A stretch of DNA of 64,000 bases from Paenibacillus pectinilyticus (GCF_001700435.1 NZ_LYPC01000028.1:619267-683266); one strand, 5' to 3'; positions 35,258-44,176 are shown, counted from the first letter of the stretch. Notes: generated by a model from the letters alone, not told the origin. Made by a program: numbers and translations.

Positions 35258-36991
35258 CTATTCTTCTCTTGTTTTCTGAGTAATGCGGAAGATTACGAAC
35301 TCGGCAGGTTTCACCGGAGCAACCCCGATTACGCAGATGAGTCGACCATTATCGATGTCATCCTGTGTCATTGTGCTGCGGCCAATATTAATGTAGAACG
35401 CTTCAGAAGGACTTCCGCCCATCAAAGCACCATCTCTCCACACCCGCGTTAAGAACGCGTCAATCGTCCGCTGTACACGTGCCCAAAGCTGTTCGTCATT
35501 CGGTTCGAAGACAACCCAGTTCGTGCCGTTCTTGATGGACTCTTCAATAAAGATGAACAAACGTCTAACGTTCACATATTTCCATAAACCGTTTGACGAT
35601 GTTGTGCGAGCGCCCCATACACGAATACCTTGTCCAGCAAAATGACGGATCAAGTTAACGCCTTGTGGGTTCAAAATGTCTTGCTCGCCTTTGTTGTATT
35701 GGCAATCCAGGCCAACTGCACCGCGAACGACTTCATTTGCTGGCGCTTTTTGAACGCCGCGCGTTTGGTCGGAACGGGAGTAAATACCGATAACGGAACC
35801 AGATGGCGGTATGTAAATGTTACGTTTGTCTAATGGATCGAAAACTTGCAACCATGGGTTGTACATCGCCGCATAAGAGCTGTCGAAGATATTGCGGTGT
35901 GTCATGACATCCGCTACTTTGGTTTTCTCGCGTGGAATATCGAGAACCGCGAAGCGGCTGCCCAAGTTTTCACAGTGTGCTACTAGGGATAATTGAACCG
36001 TTGGCTCCGTTACACCCGGAATCGCAATGATGGACACAACATCGTTATCGATGAAAGACTGGATACCTGTACGTTTACCAGGTCCACGGTCTACACCCAT
36101 GTAGATATCGGGCGTTACATTTGCGATGGAACCGTTGCTGCCGCCGGACAATTCGATTTTGAATTTGCCAGCTGTTTCGTTCTCTCCGGAAAGCACCTCG
36201 AAAGGAGCGATTGCGCCAAGATCTTGACCTTCTGTCAAATCCTTCACCGTAATAATGTTCGAGCGGGAAACGATTTTCTCAATGTGGTTCGCTGCTGAAA
36301 TGTTCAAGGATACCTTCTCATACGTTTCAGCTTCGTCACCATAGAAAACGTGAAGTGTAAATTCACTTGTCGTCAATACTTTAGCAGGCAGTAAGCCGCT
36401 ATCCACAACATCGCCAGTAAGTGCTTCAGACAACGAGATAATGTTATCTTGGGAAGCGACAACTTTGCTGTATTGTTTTACGCCTTCTGCATCAAAAGCA
36501 ACGACGTCGCCAACGTTAAAGCCAGCGTTATTTTTCACACGATATTGTGATTCACCCAGCACTTCATAGATTTGCGTCTTAGCTTTGCTAGCTGGCACCA
36601 CAACGATACGAACTTGATTCCCCCATGTTCCTGGGTTCTTGGAAGCAATCTCGATGATTGCTGATTCTTTATTCGAAGCTGCTTTGTTCGTTGCTACTTT
36701 CGCATCAGTTGGCGCTACACGCATAACGAAGCAGCGATTACCTCCGTTTAAGTAGAAATGCTCTACGGCATAGGAAAGGAAACGATATTCGCCGAATTCA
36801 TTCTCGGACAAGTAGCTACCGAATAAACGGTGGAAATCAGCTACGCTCGTAACCAGTTGAGGGACACCTTCAATTTCCCCTCTTTGCGCAAGCCCTATAA
36901 ACCCGGCCGTACTTGTGCTTGCACCCTCAAGCGGTTGTGCTCCGCTGTCAAACTCTTCCACATAGACTCCAGGTGATAAATAGTCAGCCAT
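35258..36991 (-). CDS. eCIS contractile sheath protein (Afp2/3/4 family)
   Basis: A 577-residue tail sheath protein. The N-terminus MADYLSPGVYVEEFDSG is the sheath handshake arm, and the C-terminal core has NVRRLFIFIEESIKNGTNWVVFEPNDEQLWARVQRTIDAFL and a final beta strand RLICVIGVAPVKPAEFVIFRI. An inserted domain of about 150 residues lies near 115-280. Only one sheath gene is present, whereas Afp and PVC have three. GGGGAAC precedes the ATG, and a 20-codon reading frame (37046-36984) overlaps its start, which might couple translation. Confidence 0.95.
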   Translation of the reverse strand: MADYLSPGVYVEEFDSGAQPLEGASTSTAGFIGLAQRGEIEGVPQLVTSVADFHRLFGSYLSENEFGEYRFLSYAVEHFYLNGGNRCFVMRVAPTDAKVATNKAASNKESAIIEIASKNPGTWGNQVRIVVVPASKAKTQIYEVLGESQYRVKNNAGFNVGDVVAFDAEGVKQYSKVVASQDNIISLSEALTGDVVDSGLLPAKVLTTSEFTLHVFYGDEAETYEKVSLNISAANHIEKIVSRSNIITVKDLTEGQDLGAIAPFEVLSGENETAGKFKIELSGGSNGSIANVTPDIYMGVDRGPGKRTGIQSFIDNDVVSIIAIPGVTEPTVQLSLVAHCENLGSRFAVLDIPREKTKVADVMTHRNIFDSSYAAMYNPWLQVFDPLDKRNIYIPPSGSVIGIYSRSDQTRGVQKAPANEVVRGAVGLDCQYNKGEQDILNPQGVNLIRHFAGQGIRVWGARTTSSNGLWKYVNVRRLFIFIEESIKNGTNWVVFEPNDEQLWARVQRTIDAFLTRVWRDGALMGGSPSEAFYINIGRSTMTQDDIDNGRLICVIGVAPVKPAEFVIFRITQKTREE

Positions 36992-37116
36992 TGTTCCCCA
37001 GTTCAGTCAGATGGCACTGCTTACTATTAAATATGGCCAAAGACATGAAACCAGTTCTCTCCTTTCTGCTTGTCATTTTGTATAGAAGATGGACGTGTCC
37101 ATTCTACTAATTAGGG

Positions 37117-37920
37117 TTACGTGAAACAGATTTTGCCAAGATTGGCGGTCGTTCCTTCTGCGACTTCGATCTCCTTGATCTCATGCTTGCCCTGTTCTCC
37201 GTACGTGATGACTAATTCGGTCTGGAAACTCGGAATCCGATTGCCTCGAAAAGCAATAACAGCCTCTCCTCGATCCGTACTTCGGGTTTCTTGAACAGGC
37301 AGCAGCATAGCGCCTCGCGTAAACGCGTTGGTTAGCGGATTCGCCAATCGAAACCGCTTCTGATGCTCCAGCACTTCAGAAATGCGAATGATTTCTTCGG
37401 ATGCTTTAGCTCCTCTGCCTCGGAGTAAATAAGCATCCCCGGCTACCACGCTGCCAGTGAAAGAGCCTAGTGTCACTTCGAGCGTGCCTTTGTCTGCTTG
37501 ATCTACCATTAAACGCGCTCGCGCGCAATCCTCCGTTAGAACAGTTGACAGTAAGCGGGCATCGCGAATCGGTGCTCCTGCAGCATTGTGAAGCATAAGC
37601 CGGATCAATCCTGCTCCTTGGGAAAAAGGGTACGAAGGTAACGGTTTCACCTGAACAGTTTCAAGAAAATTGCGGGTTTCAACCGTGATGTTCCTATATT
37701 CTTGAAAATAAAACTCGCTTTGCACCACCAAACGATAATCGCCAGGTGGTAAATCGTTAAATATATAGGAACCATTCGATTTGCGAATTGCCTTCGAACG
37801 GGTGCCTTCTAGGTGAACGGTGGTCGTGTTGCCGAGAGGAGCTTGTGAGGTGAGTGCGTCAATGACGCACACAACCAGGGAAACGCGGGATTTCAATTGT
37901 GATATTCGAATCTGATCCAC
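37117..37920 (-). CDS. eCIS-associated carboxypeptidase-regulatory-like protein
   Basis: A 267-residue protein, GTG start at 37920 with GGAGG 8 bases upstream. Residues about 12-90 form a CarboxypepD_reg/prealbumin-like beta domain (VDALTSQAPLG..., SNGSYIFNDLPPGDYRLVVQ). The rest (about 100-267) is beta-rich with no assigned fold. Proteins with this domain commonly lie between the DUF4255 gene and the sheath gene in eCIS clusters; the role is not established. No signal peptide. It is translated right after the DUF4255 gene (12-base gap). Confidence 0.75.
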   Translation of the reverse strand: MDQIRISQLKSRVSLVVCVIDALTSQAPLGNTTTVHLEGTRSKAIRKSNGSYIFNDLPPGDYRLVVQSEFYFQEYRNITVETRNFLETVQVKPLPSYPFSQGAGLIRLMLHNAAGAPIRDARLLSTVLTEDCARARLMVDQADKGTLEVTLGSFTGSVVAGDAYLLRGRGAKASEEIIRISEVLEHQKRFRLANPLTNAFTRGAMLLPVQETRSTDRGEAVIAFRGNRIPSFQTELVITYGEQGKHEIKEIEVAEGTTANLGKICFT

Positions 37921-37932
37921 AAAGGAATCCTC

Positions 37933-38511
37933 CTAACCTTGAATACGAAAATCGGTTTCCGAAACCCTTTTAGTTGTTTTGATACGCGTAGAATCGATAT
38001 GTACAGGACCAACCGTATAAGCGACAGAGAGTCTGTAGGGGGTTTCTGAGAAATTCCACATATTCATGATGCTTTCACCTTTAAAAGGGTCCATGACGAT
38101 GCGAACTTCTTCATCTTGCTCGGCCAATGTACCTACGGTCATCGAACCACGTAGAACGGAATGATCGTACAATACCTGCATCGCCCTACCTAGAATTCGG
38201 TGTTCATCCAGCGCTCTGGATGAAAGCTCAGCCGGTGATTGTACCGTGACTAAGTAACTCAAATCGACAACCATGGGAGGAAATTGAATCTCATTCGTTC
38301 CTCTAGCAATCATATGAGTTTGACGATTATTGCCGCTCTCGCGAACATTGTACAGATAGAGAGATAAGTAGAAGTCTCCCTTATCGACAGGCGAGGCAAG
38401 CCCTATCATTTCCGGTTGAGGAATGGGGTCTGGGGTCATATTTTCTCTAAGAAGCTTGACTAGTGATGCACTAACATCAGCGATGACAGAATAATTACCT
38501 ATGAGTGTCAC
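37933..38511 (-). CDS. eCIS DUF4255 protein (Afp16/Pvc16, tube-end/cap protein)
   Basis: A 192-residue protein starting GTG-ACA-CTC at 38511 (MTLIGNYSVIADVS after GAGG, 6 to 8 bases away); a TTG at 38523 is in frame but badly placed. SVIADVSASLVKLLRENMTPDP and YLYNVRESGNNR are the DUF4255 hallmarks. In PVC/Afp the protein ends tube and sheath growth at the distal cap. It is the first gene after the internal promoter and begins the structural operon. Confidence 0.92.
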   Translation of the reverse strand: MTLIGNYSVIADVSASLVKLLRENMTPDPIPQPEMIGLASPVDKGDFYLSLYLYNVRESGNNRQTHMIARGTNEIQFPPMVVDLSYLVTVQSPAELSSRALDEHRILGRAMQVLYDHSVLRGSMTVGTLAEQDEEVRIVMDPFKGESIMNMWNFSETPYRLSVAYTVGPVHIDSTRIKTTKRVSETDFRIQG

Positions 38512-38581
38512 TTCCTGCCTCAAATTACCTAGTATTCATGTAAAAAAGATGCTTAATATGTCACATTGTGTATCTTTTTCT

Positions 38582-38610
38582 ATTATAATTGCAAACCGTC
38601 AGGATGACTA
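38582..38610 (-). promoter_or_regulatory. Probable promoter of the eCIS structural operon
   Basis: Minus strand: perfect -10 TATAAT (38587-38582), 17-base spacer, weak -35 TAGTCA (38610-38605). It lies 70 bases before the DUF4255 gene and after the ATPase terminator. The poor -35 suggests need for an activator. Confidence 0.5.
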
Positions 38611-38684
38611 TAGGGTATATATTTTTTATTTGTGCTTTTGTCCCGATTTTTGACGATATTTGGCTAAAAGTGGCGGATATAGCC

Positions 38685-38726
38685 GACAAAAGGGCAAGCT
38701 CACACTATGTGTGAACCTGCCCTTTT
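38685..38726 (-). terminator. Terminator of the eCIS ATPase gene
   Basis: AAAAGGGCA...TGCCCTTTT stem with TCACAC/GTGTGA inner stem, followed on the minus strand by TTTTG. It separates the ATPase from the structural genes and the symmetrical stem could act in both directions. Confidence 0.85.
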
Positions 38727-38736
38727 GGTTACTAAT

Positions 38737-40938
38737 CTAGTAATCCTCCCACTCTTGACGAGCGAGAATTTTGCCTGATTTTTGCAGCTCATGCCTGATT
38801 GATTTAATAATATGCTGCATCCGAATGGATTCGCCAGACTCGGCTGCCAAGAACGCAGAAGAGAGCACAACGTTCTTTATATTCCCTCCGGCAATCTCGT
38901 AGCGCTGTGCAAGATATTTGAAATCTACATCATCGCTAAGCGGAGCCGCTGGCGGGAACATGGATTGCCAAATCTTCTCGCGATATTCACTATCCGGAAA
39001 TGGAAATTTAATGACATAATTGATCCGCCGTAAGAAGGCTTCATCAATGTTGTTTAATAGATTGGTAGCAAGCACCGTGATGCCCTGGTACTCCTCCATT
39101 TTCTGAAGCAGATAGGCCGTCTCAATGTTCGCATACTTATCATGTGAGTCCTTCACCTCAGAGCGCTTACCGAATAACGCGTCGGTCTCGTCGAAGAACA
39201 GCACCGCATTGCTGAGCTGAGCTTCCTCGAAAATCTCATGCAAGTTCTTCTCGGTTTCCCCGATGTATTTGCTGATGACCTGCGAGAGATCAACCTTGTA
39301 GAGCTCCAACTGCAAATCCCCAGCAACGACCTGCGCGGACATCGTCTTCCCCGTGCCCGGCGGGCCGGCGAAGAGCATGCTGAGCCCCTTGCCATAAGCC
39401 AGCTTCTTCTCGAAGCCCCAATCGCTGTAGACGACACCGCGATATTTCACTTGATTGCACGCGTTGCGAAGCTGATCCTTCTGCTCGGGCGGGAGGATTA
39501 CATCCGCCCACCCGTAGCGCGGTTCAATCCGCGTCGCTTTGCGCTCCAGCTTGTGCTGCACCTGCTGGTAGCACGCCTTGTACAGCGCGTCGCTGCGCAG
39601 CGCGCCACCAGAGCCATCCCTGGCAGACTCCTGCTGCCAGGCCGAGTACCCGCGCGCCAGCGCCAACGCGCGGCGTATTTGCCCCGGGGTGAAGCGGAAT
39701 TTCCCGCTCATCACCCGGTAGTCCACATCCGCGCCCACGCCTAGCTCTTCCGCGAATGCCTGCCACAGCCGCGCCCGCCCGCTCTCGTCGGGCACAGCAA
39801 GTTCATGCTCAAGGAGCAGCCGCTCCTTGGGCTTCCAGCTCAGCCGGTTGAAACGCCCGGCTAGCAGAAAGACCATGCCGCCGTAGCCGTCGAGCAGCTC
39901 GTGAAACCGTCCGAGCCGCTGCTGCGCTAACAGATCCGGCTCATCGGGGTAGAGCACCTCCAGCCGTGTGAAGCACAGCACGGCTTGGTGTAGAATCGCT
40001 TCGCGCACAATTGCGCGAAGCTGGTCTTCCAAGCTTGCCGCATGCAGCAGCACATCGGCCAGATCAACCAACAGCAGCGGCTTGTTGAAGGTGCGGCTTA
40101 GATGCATGACCTGCAGCTTTTTGCCTGCTCCTGCATTCCCCCACAGATGGAATGCCAGCCGTTTGCGTTCTGCCACTGGCGCTTCAAGAGCAACTTCAAT
40201 GAAGCTTCGCAGCCGTTCTTGGAAATCCTCCTGAACGAGCAGCGGAGCTAACTCATCATCTGGATAGACCATGGAAACCGCAGGCTTCAGCTTAGGGTCC
40301 AACTCACCGGAATCGAGCAGGAACGTAATAATCCGCTTATCGAGCTGCAGCGGTCTCGACAAAAGCGTTTGGCCGTTAACATGCAGCGTGTCCGGATGCA
40401 GGACATAGCGAGCCAATTTGCCCTCTGGTGCCATGAACGTCGTCCGAGCTGCCCGCATCTCCTCCGGACTATGGCAAGCGATCTGCAACGCTAGGCTAAT
40501 ATTCGGTGTTTTGGAAGTAAGATCATCCAGCAAAAAGCCGAATATACGTTCATATTTCCGATCCAACTCCACAGCAAGACCTAGCATGACGAATCGTTCT
40601 TCAATGGAAGAGAAGCCGAAAACGGTAGATAAATACGCCAATGGCAGGAAAAGACCCGCTTTGCGGCTTTCCTCTCGGCGAAGTAAGATAGCTGCTTCCA
40701 GCTCCTCTATCATTTCACCAATCTCTTGCTCGTCCTCTTCCAATTCATCTTCACTGCCTAGTCCGCCAATAAGACGAATGAATTCATCTTCGGAAACAAA
40801 CATCCCCCGGAACGAGTCTGTTTGCGGATCGGGTGTCAGCTTCTGACGGCGCTTATAGAGTAATTCTAGCTTTTTATCTAGTAAATGAAGTTCATCTTTA
40901 TAATGTTCCCACGCGTGCACATACCCTTGAGCTGCCAT
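38737..40938 (-). CDS. eCIS AAA+ ATPase (Afp15 type)
   Basis: A 733-residue ATPase. ATG 40938 (MAAQGYVHAWEH) is preceded by GGGGAGA; an upstream ATG at 40971 lacks one. The N-terminal half contains a degenerate nucleotide-binding domain (GNAGAGKKLQVMHLSR, about 270-285); the C-terminal half is an active AAA+ module with FAGPPGTGKTMSAQ (Walker A, about 525), LFFDETDALFGKRSEVKDSHDKYAN (Walker B, about 580) and LATNLLNNIDEAFLRRINYVIKFPFP (sensor and Arg finger). Afp15-like ATPases are needed for particle assembly. Here it is upstream of the cluster with its own terminator. GC content is much higher around 39500-39950. Confidence 0.9.
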   Translation of the reverse strand: MAAQGYVHAWEHYKDELHLLDKKLELLYKRRQKLTPDPQTDSFRGMFVSEDEFIRLIGGLGSEDELEEDEQEIGEMIEELEAAILLRREESRKAGLFLPLAYLSTVFGFSSIEERFVMLGLAVELDRKYERIFGFLLDDLTSKTPNISLALQIACHSPEEMRAARTTFMAPEGKLARYVLHPDTLHVNGQTLLSRPLQLDKRIITFLLDSGELDPKLKPAVSMVYPDDELAPLLVQEDFQERLRSFIEVALEAPVAERKRLAFHLWGNAGAGKKLQVMHLSRTFNKPLLLVDLADVLLHAASLEDQLRAIVREAILHQAVLCFTRLEVLYPDEPDLLAQQRLGRFHELLDGYGGMVFLLAGRFNRLSWKPKERLLLEHELAVPDESGRARLWQAFAEELGVGADVDYRVMSGKFRFTPGQIRRALALARGYSAWQQESARDGSGGALRSDALYKACYQQVQHKLERKATRIEPRYGWADVILPPEQKDQLRNACNQVKYRGVVYSDWGFEKKLAYGKGLSMLFAGPPGTGKTMSAQVVAGDLQLELYKVDLSQVISKYIGETEKNLHEIFEEAQLSNAVLFFDETDALFGKRSEVKDSHDKYANIETAYLLQKMEEYQGITVLATNLLNNIDEAFLRRINYVIKFPFPDSEYREKIWQSMFPPAAPLSDDVDFKYLAQRYEIAGGNIKNVVLSSAFLAAESGESIRMQHIIKSIRHELQKSGKILARQEWEDY

Positions 40939-41093
40939 AGGTCTCCCCAATGATTCGATATATTTTATCAAAACTTAAGATCTATTCCCTCGTAAATAGC
41001 TTGCTTAATTAGGTGGTTATTCTTTACAATATCAGGATAAGGCACAAAACGTTTCGAAACCTACTGCCCTGAAAGGAAAGTGGCCACCTTTTG

Positions 41094-42206
41094 ATGGAAC
41101 AACTTCCAGCACACGATCCAACTTGGAATCGAAAGCTGATTCTAATGTTATGGTGGATCCTCATCATCTATGAAGTAGCTGCTATGATCGCTTTGTTCTT
41201 TGAAGTGCAGGAGCAGCCGACAGATTGGTTCAATGCCTTTATGCAATTCCAGCTTGTTCCCACGCTCTTACAGCTTTGTCTGATGGGTGTTGGCTATTTG
41301 GCTATATCCTATTTGAAGCCCTACTGTGATTTTATCATGATCCTATGGACCATGACCATGGTTTGTATATTCATCCTATGTATTCCTGAGCTGACTAACA
41401 GCTATGAACTCCTTAGTTTTCCTGTTCTACTGGCCTCTATCTATTTTCAAAAGAAATATATCTTCTTCGCCTATGGTGCAAGCGTTGTTAGTTTAATCAT
41501 TTTACTTCTGACGCAGCGCATTGACGGACAAACCATTACCTCTTACGATGTTATCGTTTCTGTTACCGTTCTTAGTGCAACAGCCTTACTTTGCTTTTTC
41601 ATTATGGGTCGCGGACTCGCCTTACTCGCTCAACTGAAAAACTCGGTCGTTCGCGAACAGGATCTGCTGATTCGCAACGTGATGATTGATCGGCTGTCCA
41701 AGGTTGATGCGCTTACCGAGCTTTTTAACCATCGCTCCTTCCAAGAGCATACGGATCACCTGATTTCGCACATGCCCGAGGACACCCCTCTGGAGCTTGC
41801 CTTGATGGATATTGATAACTTCAAATTCATTAATGATAATTACGGTCATTGGGTCGGTGATGTTGTCCTCAAATCCATCGGACTTCTCTTAAGAGAGGTG
41901 CTTGGGCCTGATGATATGTCTTTTCGTTATGGCGGGGAAGAGTTCGCTGTCTTGTTCGTGGGGAAATCCCAATCTGAAGTGCTAGCCATATGTGAAGAAA
42001 TTATGGTAAACATTCGCTCCACTGTCATTCCCGAAATGCCTGATCAGAAGCTAACGATGAGCATTGGGCTGGCCAGTTACAATCGCAATACAATGAAGAA
42101 AGCATGGTTCCAGCTTGTCGACGAGTGCTTGTACAAAGCCAAGCGCAATGGCAAAAACTGCATTCATGTACATGCCGCAGACCTTCAAATGCCAATAGCC
42201 GAATAG
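41094..42206 (+). CDS. Membrane-bound diguanylate cyclase (GGDEF)
   Basis: A 370-residue protein with about six N-terminal transmembrane segments (residues 18-185) and a C-terminal GGDEF domain: DALTELFNHRSFQEHTD, LMDIDNFKFINDNYGHWVGD, FRYGGEEFAVLF (about residue 280). The active-site motif is GGEEF, so it should make c-di-GMP from two GTP. The inhibitory I-site RxxD nine residues before GGEEF reads GPDD, so product feedback is probably lost. No separate ligand domain is seen; the membrane part may be the sensor. The upstream region has a LacI-type half palindrome (AAACGTTTCGAAACC near 41048). It is divergent from the eCIS ATPase. Confidence 0.88.
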   Translation: MEQLPAHDPTWNRKLILMLWWILIIYEVAAMIALFFEVQEQPTDWFNAFMQFQLVPTLLQLCLMGVGYLAISYLKPYCDFIMILWTMTMVCIFILCIPELTNSYELLSFPVLLASIYFQKKYIFFAYGASVVSLIILLLTQRIDGQTITSYDVIVSVTVLSATALLCFFIMGRGLALLAQLKNSVVREQDLLIRNVMIDRLSKVDALTELFNHRSFQEHTDHLISHMPEDTPLELALMDIDNFKFINDNYGHWVGDVVLKSIGLLLREVLGPDDMSFRYGGEEFAVLFVGKSQSEVLAICEEIMVNIRSTVIPEMPDQKLTMSIGLASYNRNTMKKAWFQLVDECLYKAKRNGKNCIHVHAADLQMPIAE

Positions 42207-42221
42207 CCTTATCACATTCAG

Positions 42222-42251
42222 AACCGGGAGCAAGGTGCTCTTGGTTTTTTT
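42222..42251 (+). terminator. Terminator after the diguanylate cyclase gene
   Basis: AACCGGGAGCA-AGG-TGCTCTTGGTT followed by a T run. Confidence 0.8.
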
Positions 42252-42407
42252 GTCTTGGAGCCAGAAATGGTTTGCTGTGGAAAAAAGTGTTAACCCTCAT
42301 ACATGAATTGGTTGCTTTAGGAAAATAATGAGAATACCTATATCGAGGAACTTCGATGATGAGCGACCGCGAATAGAGATAGGTTTAAAATCTAATGAGG
42401 TGATAAC

Positions 42408-43055
42408 ATGTGTCATTCCATAGCCATTCTGGCTGATGTTCACGAAGTCATGAAGCAATTCCGCGTCGATCGGCTGTTATCCTACAGCTCCAACCGCTAT
42501 GAAGTACGCCCTACTGAATCGGTTTCGGCCGTTATGATCAATCGCAAGGGTGAGCGCATTCTGGATGAGTTCCGCTGGGGCTTAATGCCTTTCTGGGCCA
42601 AGGAGGCGGTATGCGGCGATCGCAACTCCATTTTCTCCAACATCGTGTTCGATCGTATTGTCAAAAAGCAGCGTTGTGTCATCCCTTGCAGTGGCTTCTA
42701 TGTGGGAGTAACGGAAGGGAAAGAAACGGAGTGGATTCGTTTCAAAATGCGGAGCGGTACGTTCGGCATTGCCGGGCTGTATGATATTTGGAAAGCCCCT
42801 TCTGGCGAAGAGGAGCTGCGTACGTGCATGATGCTCATGACGGAATCGAATTCCGTCGTCTCTCCTTACCACGCGAGCATGCCCGCTATTCTGGACGAGG
42901 AGCAGATGGAGAAATGGCTGCATCCTGAGCAAAAAGACAGCCGCCAGTTGAGATCCTATCTGCAACCGATTGACGAGCTGCGTATGGTCGCAAACGTTCT
43001 TTCGTCCCCTTCTGAGAAGCTGGAGATGGGCGCGGATGTCAGTATTTTTGTATGA
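42408..43055 (+). CDS. Divergent SRAP (SOS response-associated, YedK/HMCES-like) protein
   Basis: A 215-residue protein, GAGGTGAT 5 bases before ATG. SRAP proteins bind abasic sites in single-stranded DNA through Cys2. Cys2 (MCHSIAI), the FRWGLMPFWAKE motif (about 55-66), Asn73 and His155 (SPYHASMPAIL) are kept. But the usual NARAET reads NSIFSN, and the GFYEW motif reads GFYVG (95-100), so the catalytic Glu is Val99. The protein may therefore have lost crosslink reversal or peptidase activity, or have taken another role. No SOS (LexA) box is recognised upstream. Confidence 0.85.
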   Translation: MCHSIAILADVHEVMKQFRVDRLLSYSSNRYEVRPTESVSAVMINRKGERILDEFRWGLMPFWAKEAVCGDRNSIFSNIVFDRIVKKQRCVIPCSGFYVGVTEGKETEWIRFKMRSGTFGIAGLYDIWKAPSGEEELRTCMMLMTESNSVVSPYHASMPAILDEEQMEKWLHPEQKDSRQLRSYLQPIDELRMVANVLSSPSEKLEMGADVSIFV

Positions 43056-43059
43056 GTAA

Positions 43060-43114
43060 AAGGGGTTGTCTGCAAAGTAGATTCATCTACTTTGTGGACA
43101 GCCCCTTATTTTTG
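43060..43114 (+). terminator. Terminator after the SRAP gene
   Basis: Long stem: GGGGTTGTC and CAAAGTAGAT pair with ATCTACTTTG and GACAGCCCC around TC, then TTATTTTT. It may also serve in reverse the DUF1284 gene that ends at 43182. Confidence 0.85.
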
Positions 43115-43181
43115 AAATGATATGCACGCTTACCGGATCGTCGCAAGGAGATCGGGCATGCAAGGCTGTAAGTTTGAGGCC

Positions 43182-43604
43182 TTATTTCTTAGGAACAGGC
43201 GGCAAAACGCCACCCTCACCAATAATACGCACACCATCCGCGCACACCCCATATGGCTCCCAACGGCAAGTCGCACATAGGTTGCTGATATCGGCTGGCT
43301 TCACTTCGAGCGCCACTTGCCCACATATGGCGGCCCAGCTCCGCTCCATGCCGACCTCCAAACCTAATTTCGCAATAATCTCCGCATCACGCTGATAAAC
43401 CGTTCGATTCTCGCAATGCGCCTCTTGGTCTCTCGGAAAAGCCGCGCACAGATCATCAGGCCCGAGCACAACGCGAATCATCGTTTGGGGCTCTTGGCGC
43501 AGATGCTCATAGACAATGGTCATATTTTCGCAAAATGCAGGCGAGTATCCCATGCCTCGATAACCTAACAAGCAAAGCAGATGATGGCCGCGAAGTTGGA
43601 TCAT
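43182..43604 (-). CDS. DUF1284 domain protein
   Basis: A 140-residue protein with the DUF1284 start IQLRGHHLLCLLGYRGMGYS and conserved cysteines (CENMTIVY, CENRTVYQRD, CATCRWEPYGVCADG) that suggest metal or iron-sulfur binding. Function unknown. Its ATG overlaps the TGA of the Nudix gene (ATGA), so the two are translationally coupled and may act together. Confidence 0.85.
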   Translation of the reverse strand: MIQLRGHHLLCLLGYRGMGYSPAFCENMTIVYEHLRQEPQTMIRVVLGPDDLCAAFPRDQEAHCENRTVYQRDAEIIAKLGLEVGMERSWAAICGQVALEVKPADISNLCATCRWEPYGVCADGVRIIGEGGVLPPVPKK

Positions 43605-44176
43605 AAGCTTTGAACCTTAGGCACACGGTACAATCCGTAACCAGCCATTGGGATGACAGGCTCTGTATCCTCAACGAGACCGTCTCCTTTGGAATGCAAG
43701 GCAACGTCAATGAGCCATTTGGTAAAATCAGCGACAGGCATAGAAGCCATTTCATCTAGGCTGTAAAAGCCTGCAGCATCGACCTCCACACCGTCAGGCT
43801 GAGGGGTTCCACTGATGTAATCCATTTCAAAAGCAATATACAGATTATGAATGCTTCTCGGCAGATCGCGGACGGCAACTAGACGTGATACGGAAGCCTC
43901 CACGCCGCATTCCTCCATGACTTCACGGACAATTGTATCTTGAATCAGCTCATGCTGCTCAATATAGCCGCCCGGGTTCGTCCATCTGCCCTTGCCCGGC
44001 TCCTGCGCTCTGCGCACAAGCAGAATCTTCTCATCCTTCATCACAAGCGCACCAACACCGATACTGTAGTTTCCCCAATGAACAAAGCTGCACACGGTAC
44101 ATGCCCGTCTTTCGGTTCCATCTATATCACGCGTCTCCATGGCAGCTCCGCAACTCATGCAAAATTTGACTTCCAT
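43601..44176 (-). CDS. Nudix hydrolase with N-terminal zinc ribbon
   Basis: A 191-residue protein starting MEVKFCMSCG at 44176 (AAGGGAG 9 bases upstream); upstream in-frame ATGs lack ribosome sites. A zinc ribbon CMSCG ... CTVC (about 6-30) is followed by a complete Nudix box, GGYIEQHEL...REVMEECGV (about residues 68-91). Such proteins hydrolyse nucleoside diphosphate derivatives such as ADP-ribose or NADH. The substrate cannot be deduced. Coupled to the DUF1284 gene. Confidence 0.9.
   Translation of the reverse strand: MEVKFCMSCGAAMETRDIDGTERRACTVCSFVHWGNYSIGVGALVMKDEKILLVRRAQEPGKGRWTNPGGYIEQHELIQDTIVREVMEECGVEASVSRLVAVRDLPRSIHNLYIAFEMDYISGTPQPDGVEVDAAGFYSLDEMASMPVADFTKWLIDVALHSKGDGLVEDTEPVIPMAGYGLYRVPKVQSL

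Noticed and set aside
15110-40938. Prophage or tailocin (R-type bacteriocin)
   Set aside because: There are no capsid, terminase, integrase, holin or lysin genes. DUF4255, the AAA+ ATPase, the eCIS-type J proteins and the carboxypeptidase-regulatory-like protein mark an eCIS instead.
42408-43055. Ordinary functional SRAP protein
   Set aside because: The GFYEW Glu and the NARAET motif are both replaced, so full activity should not be assumed.
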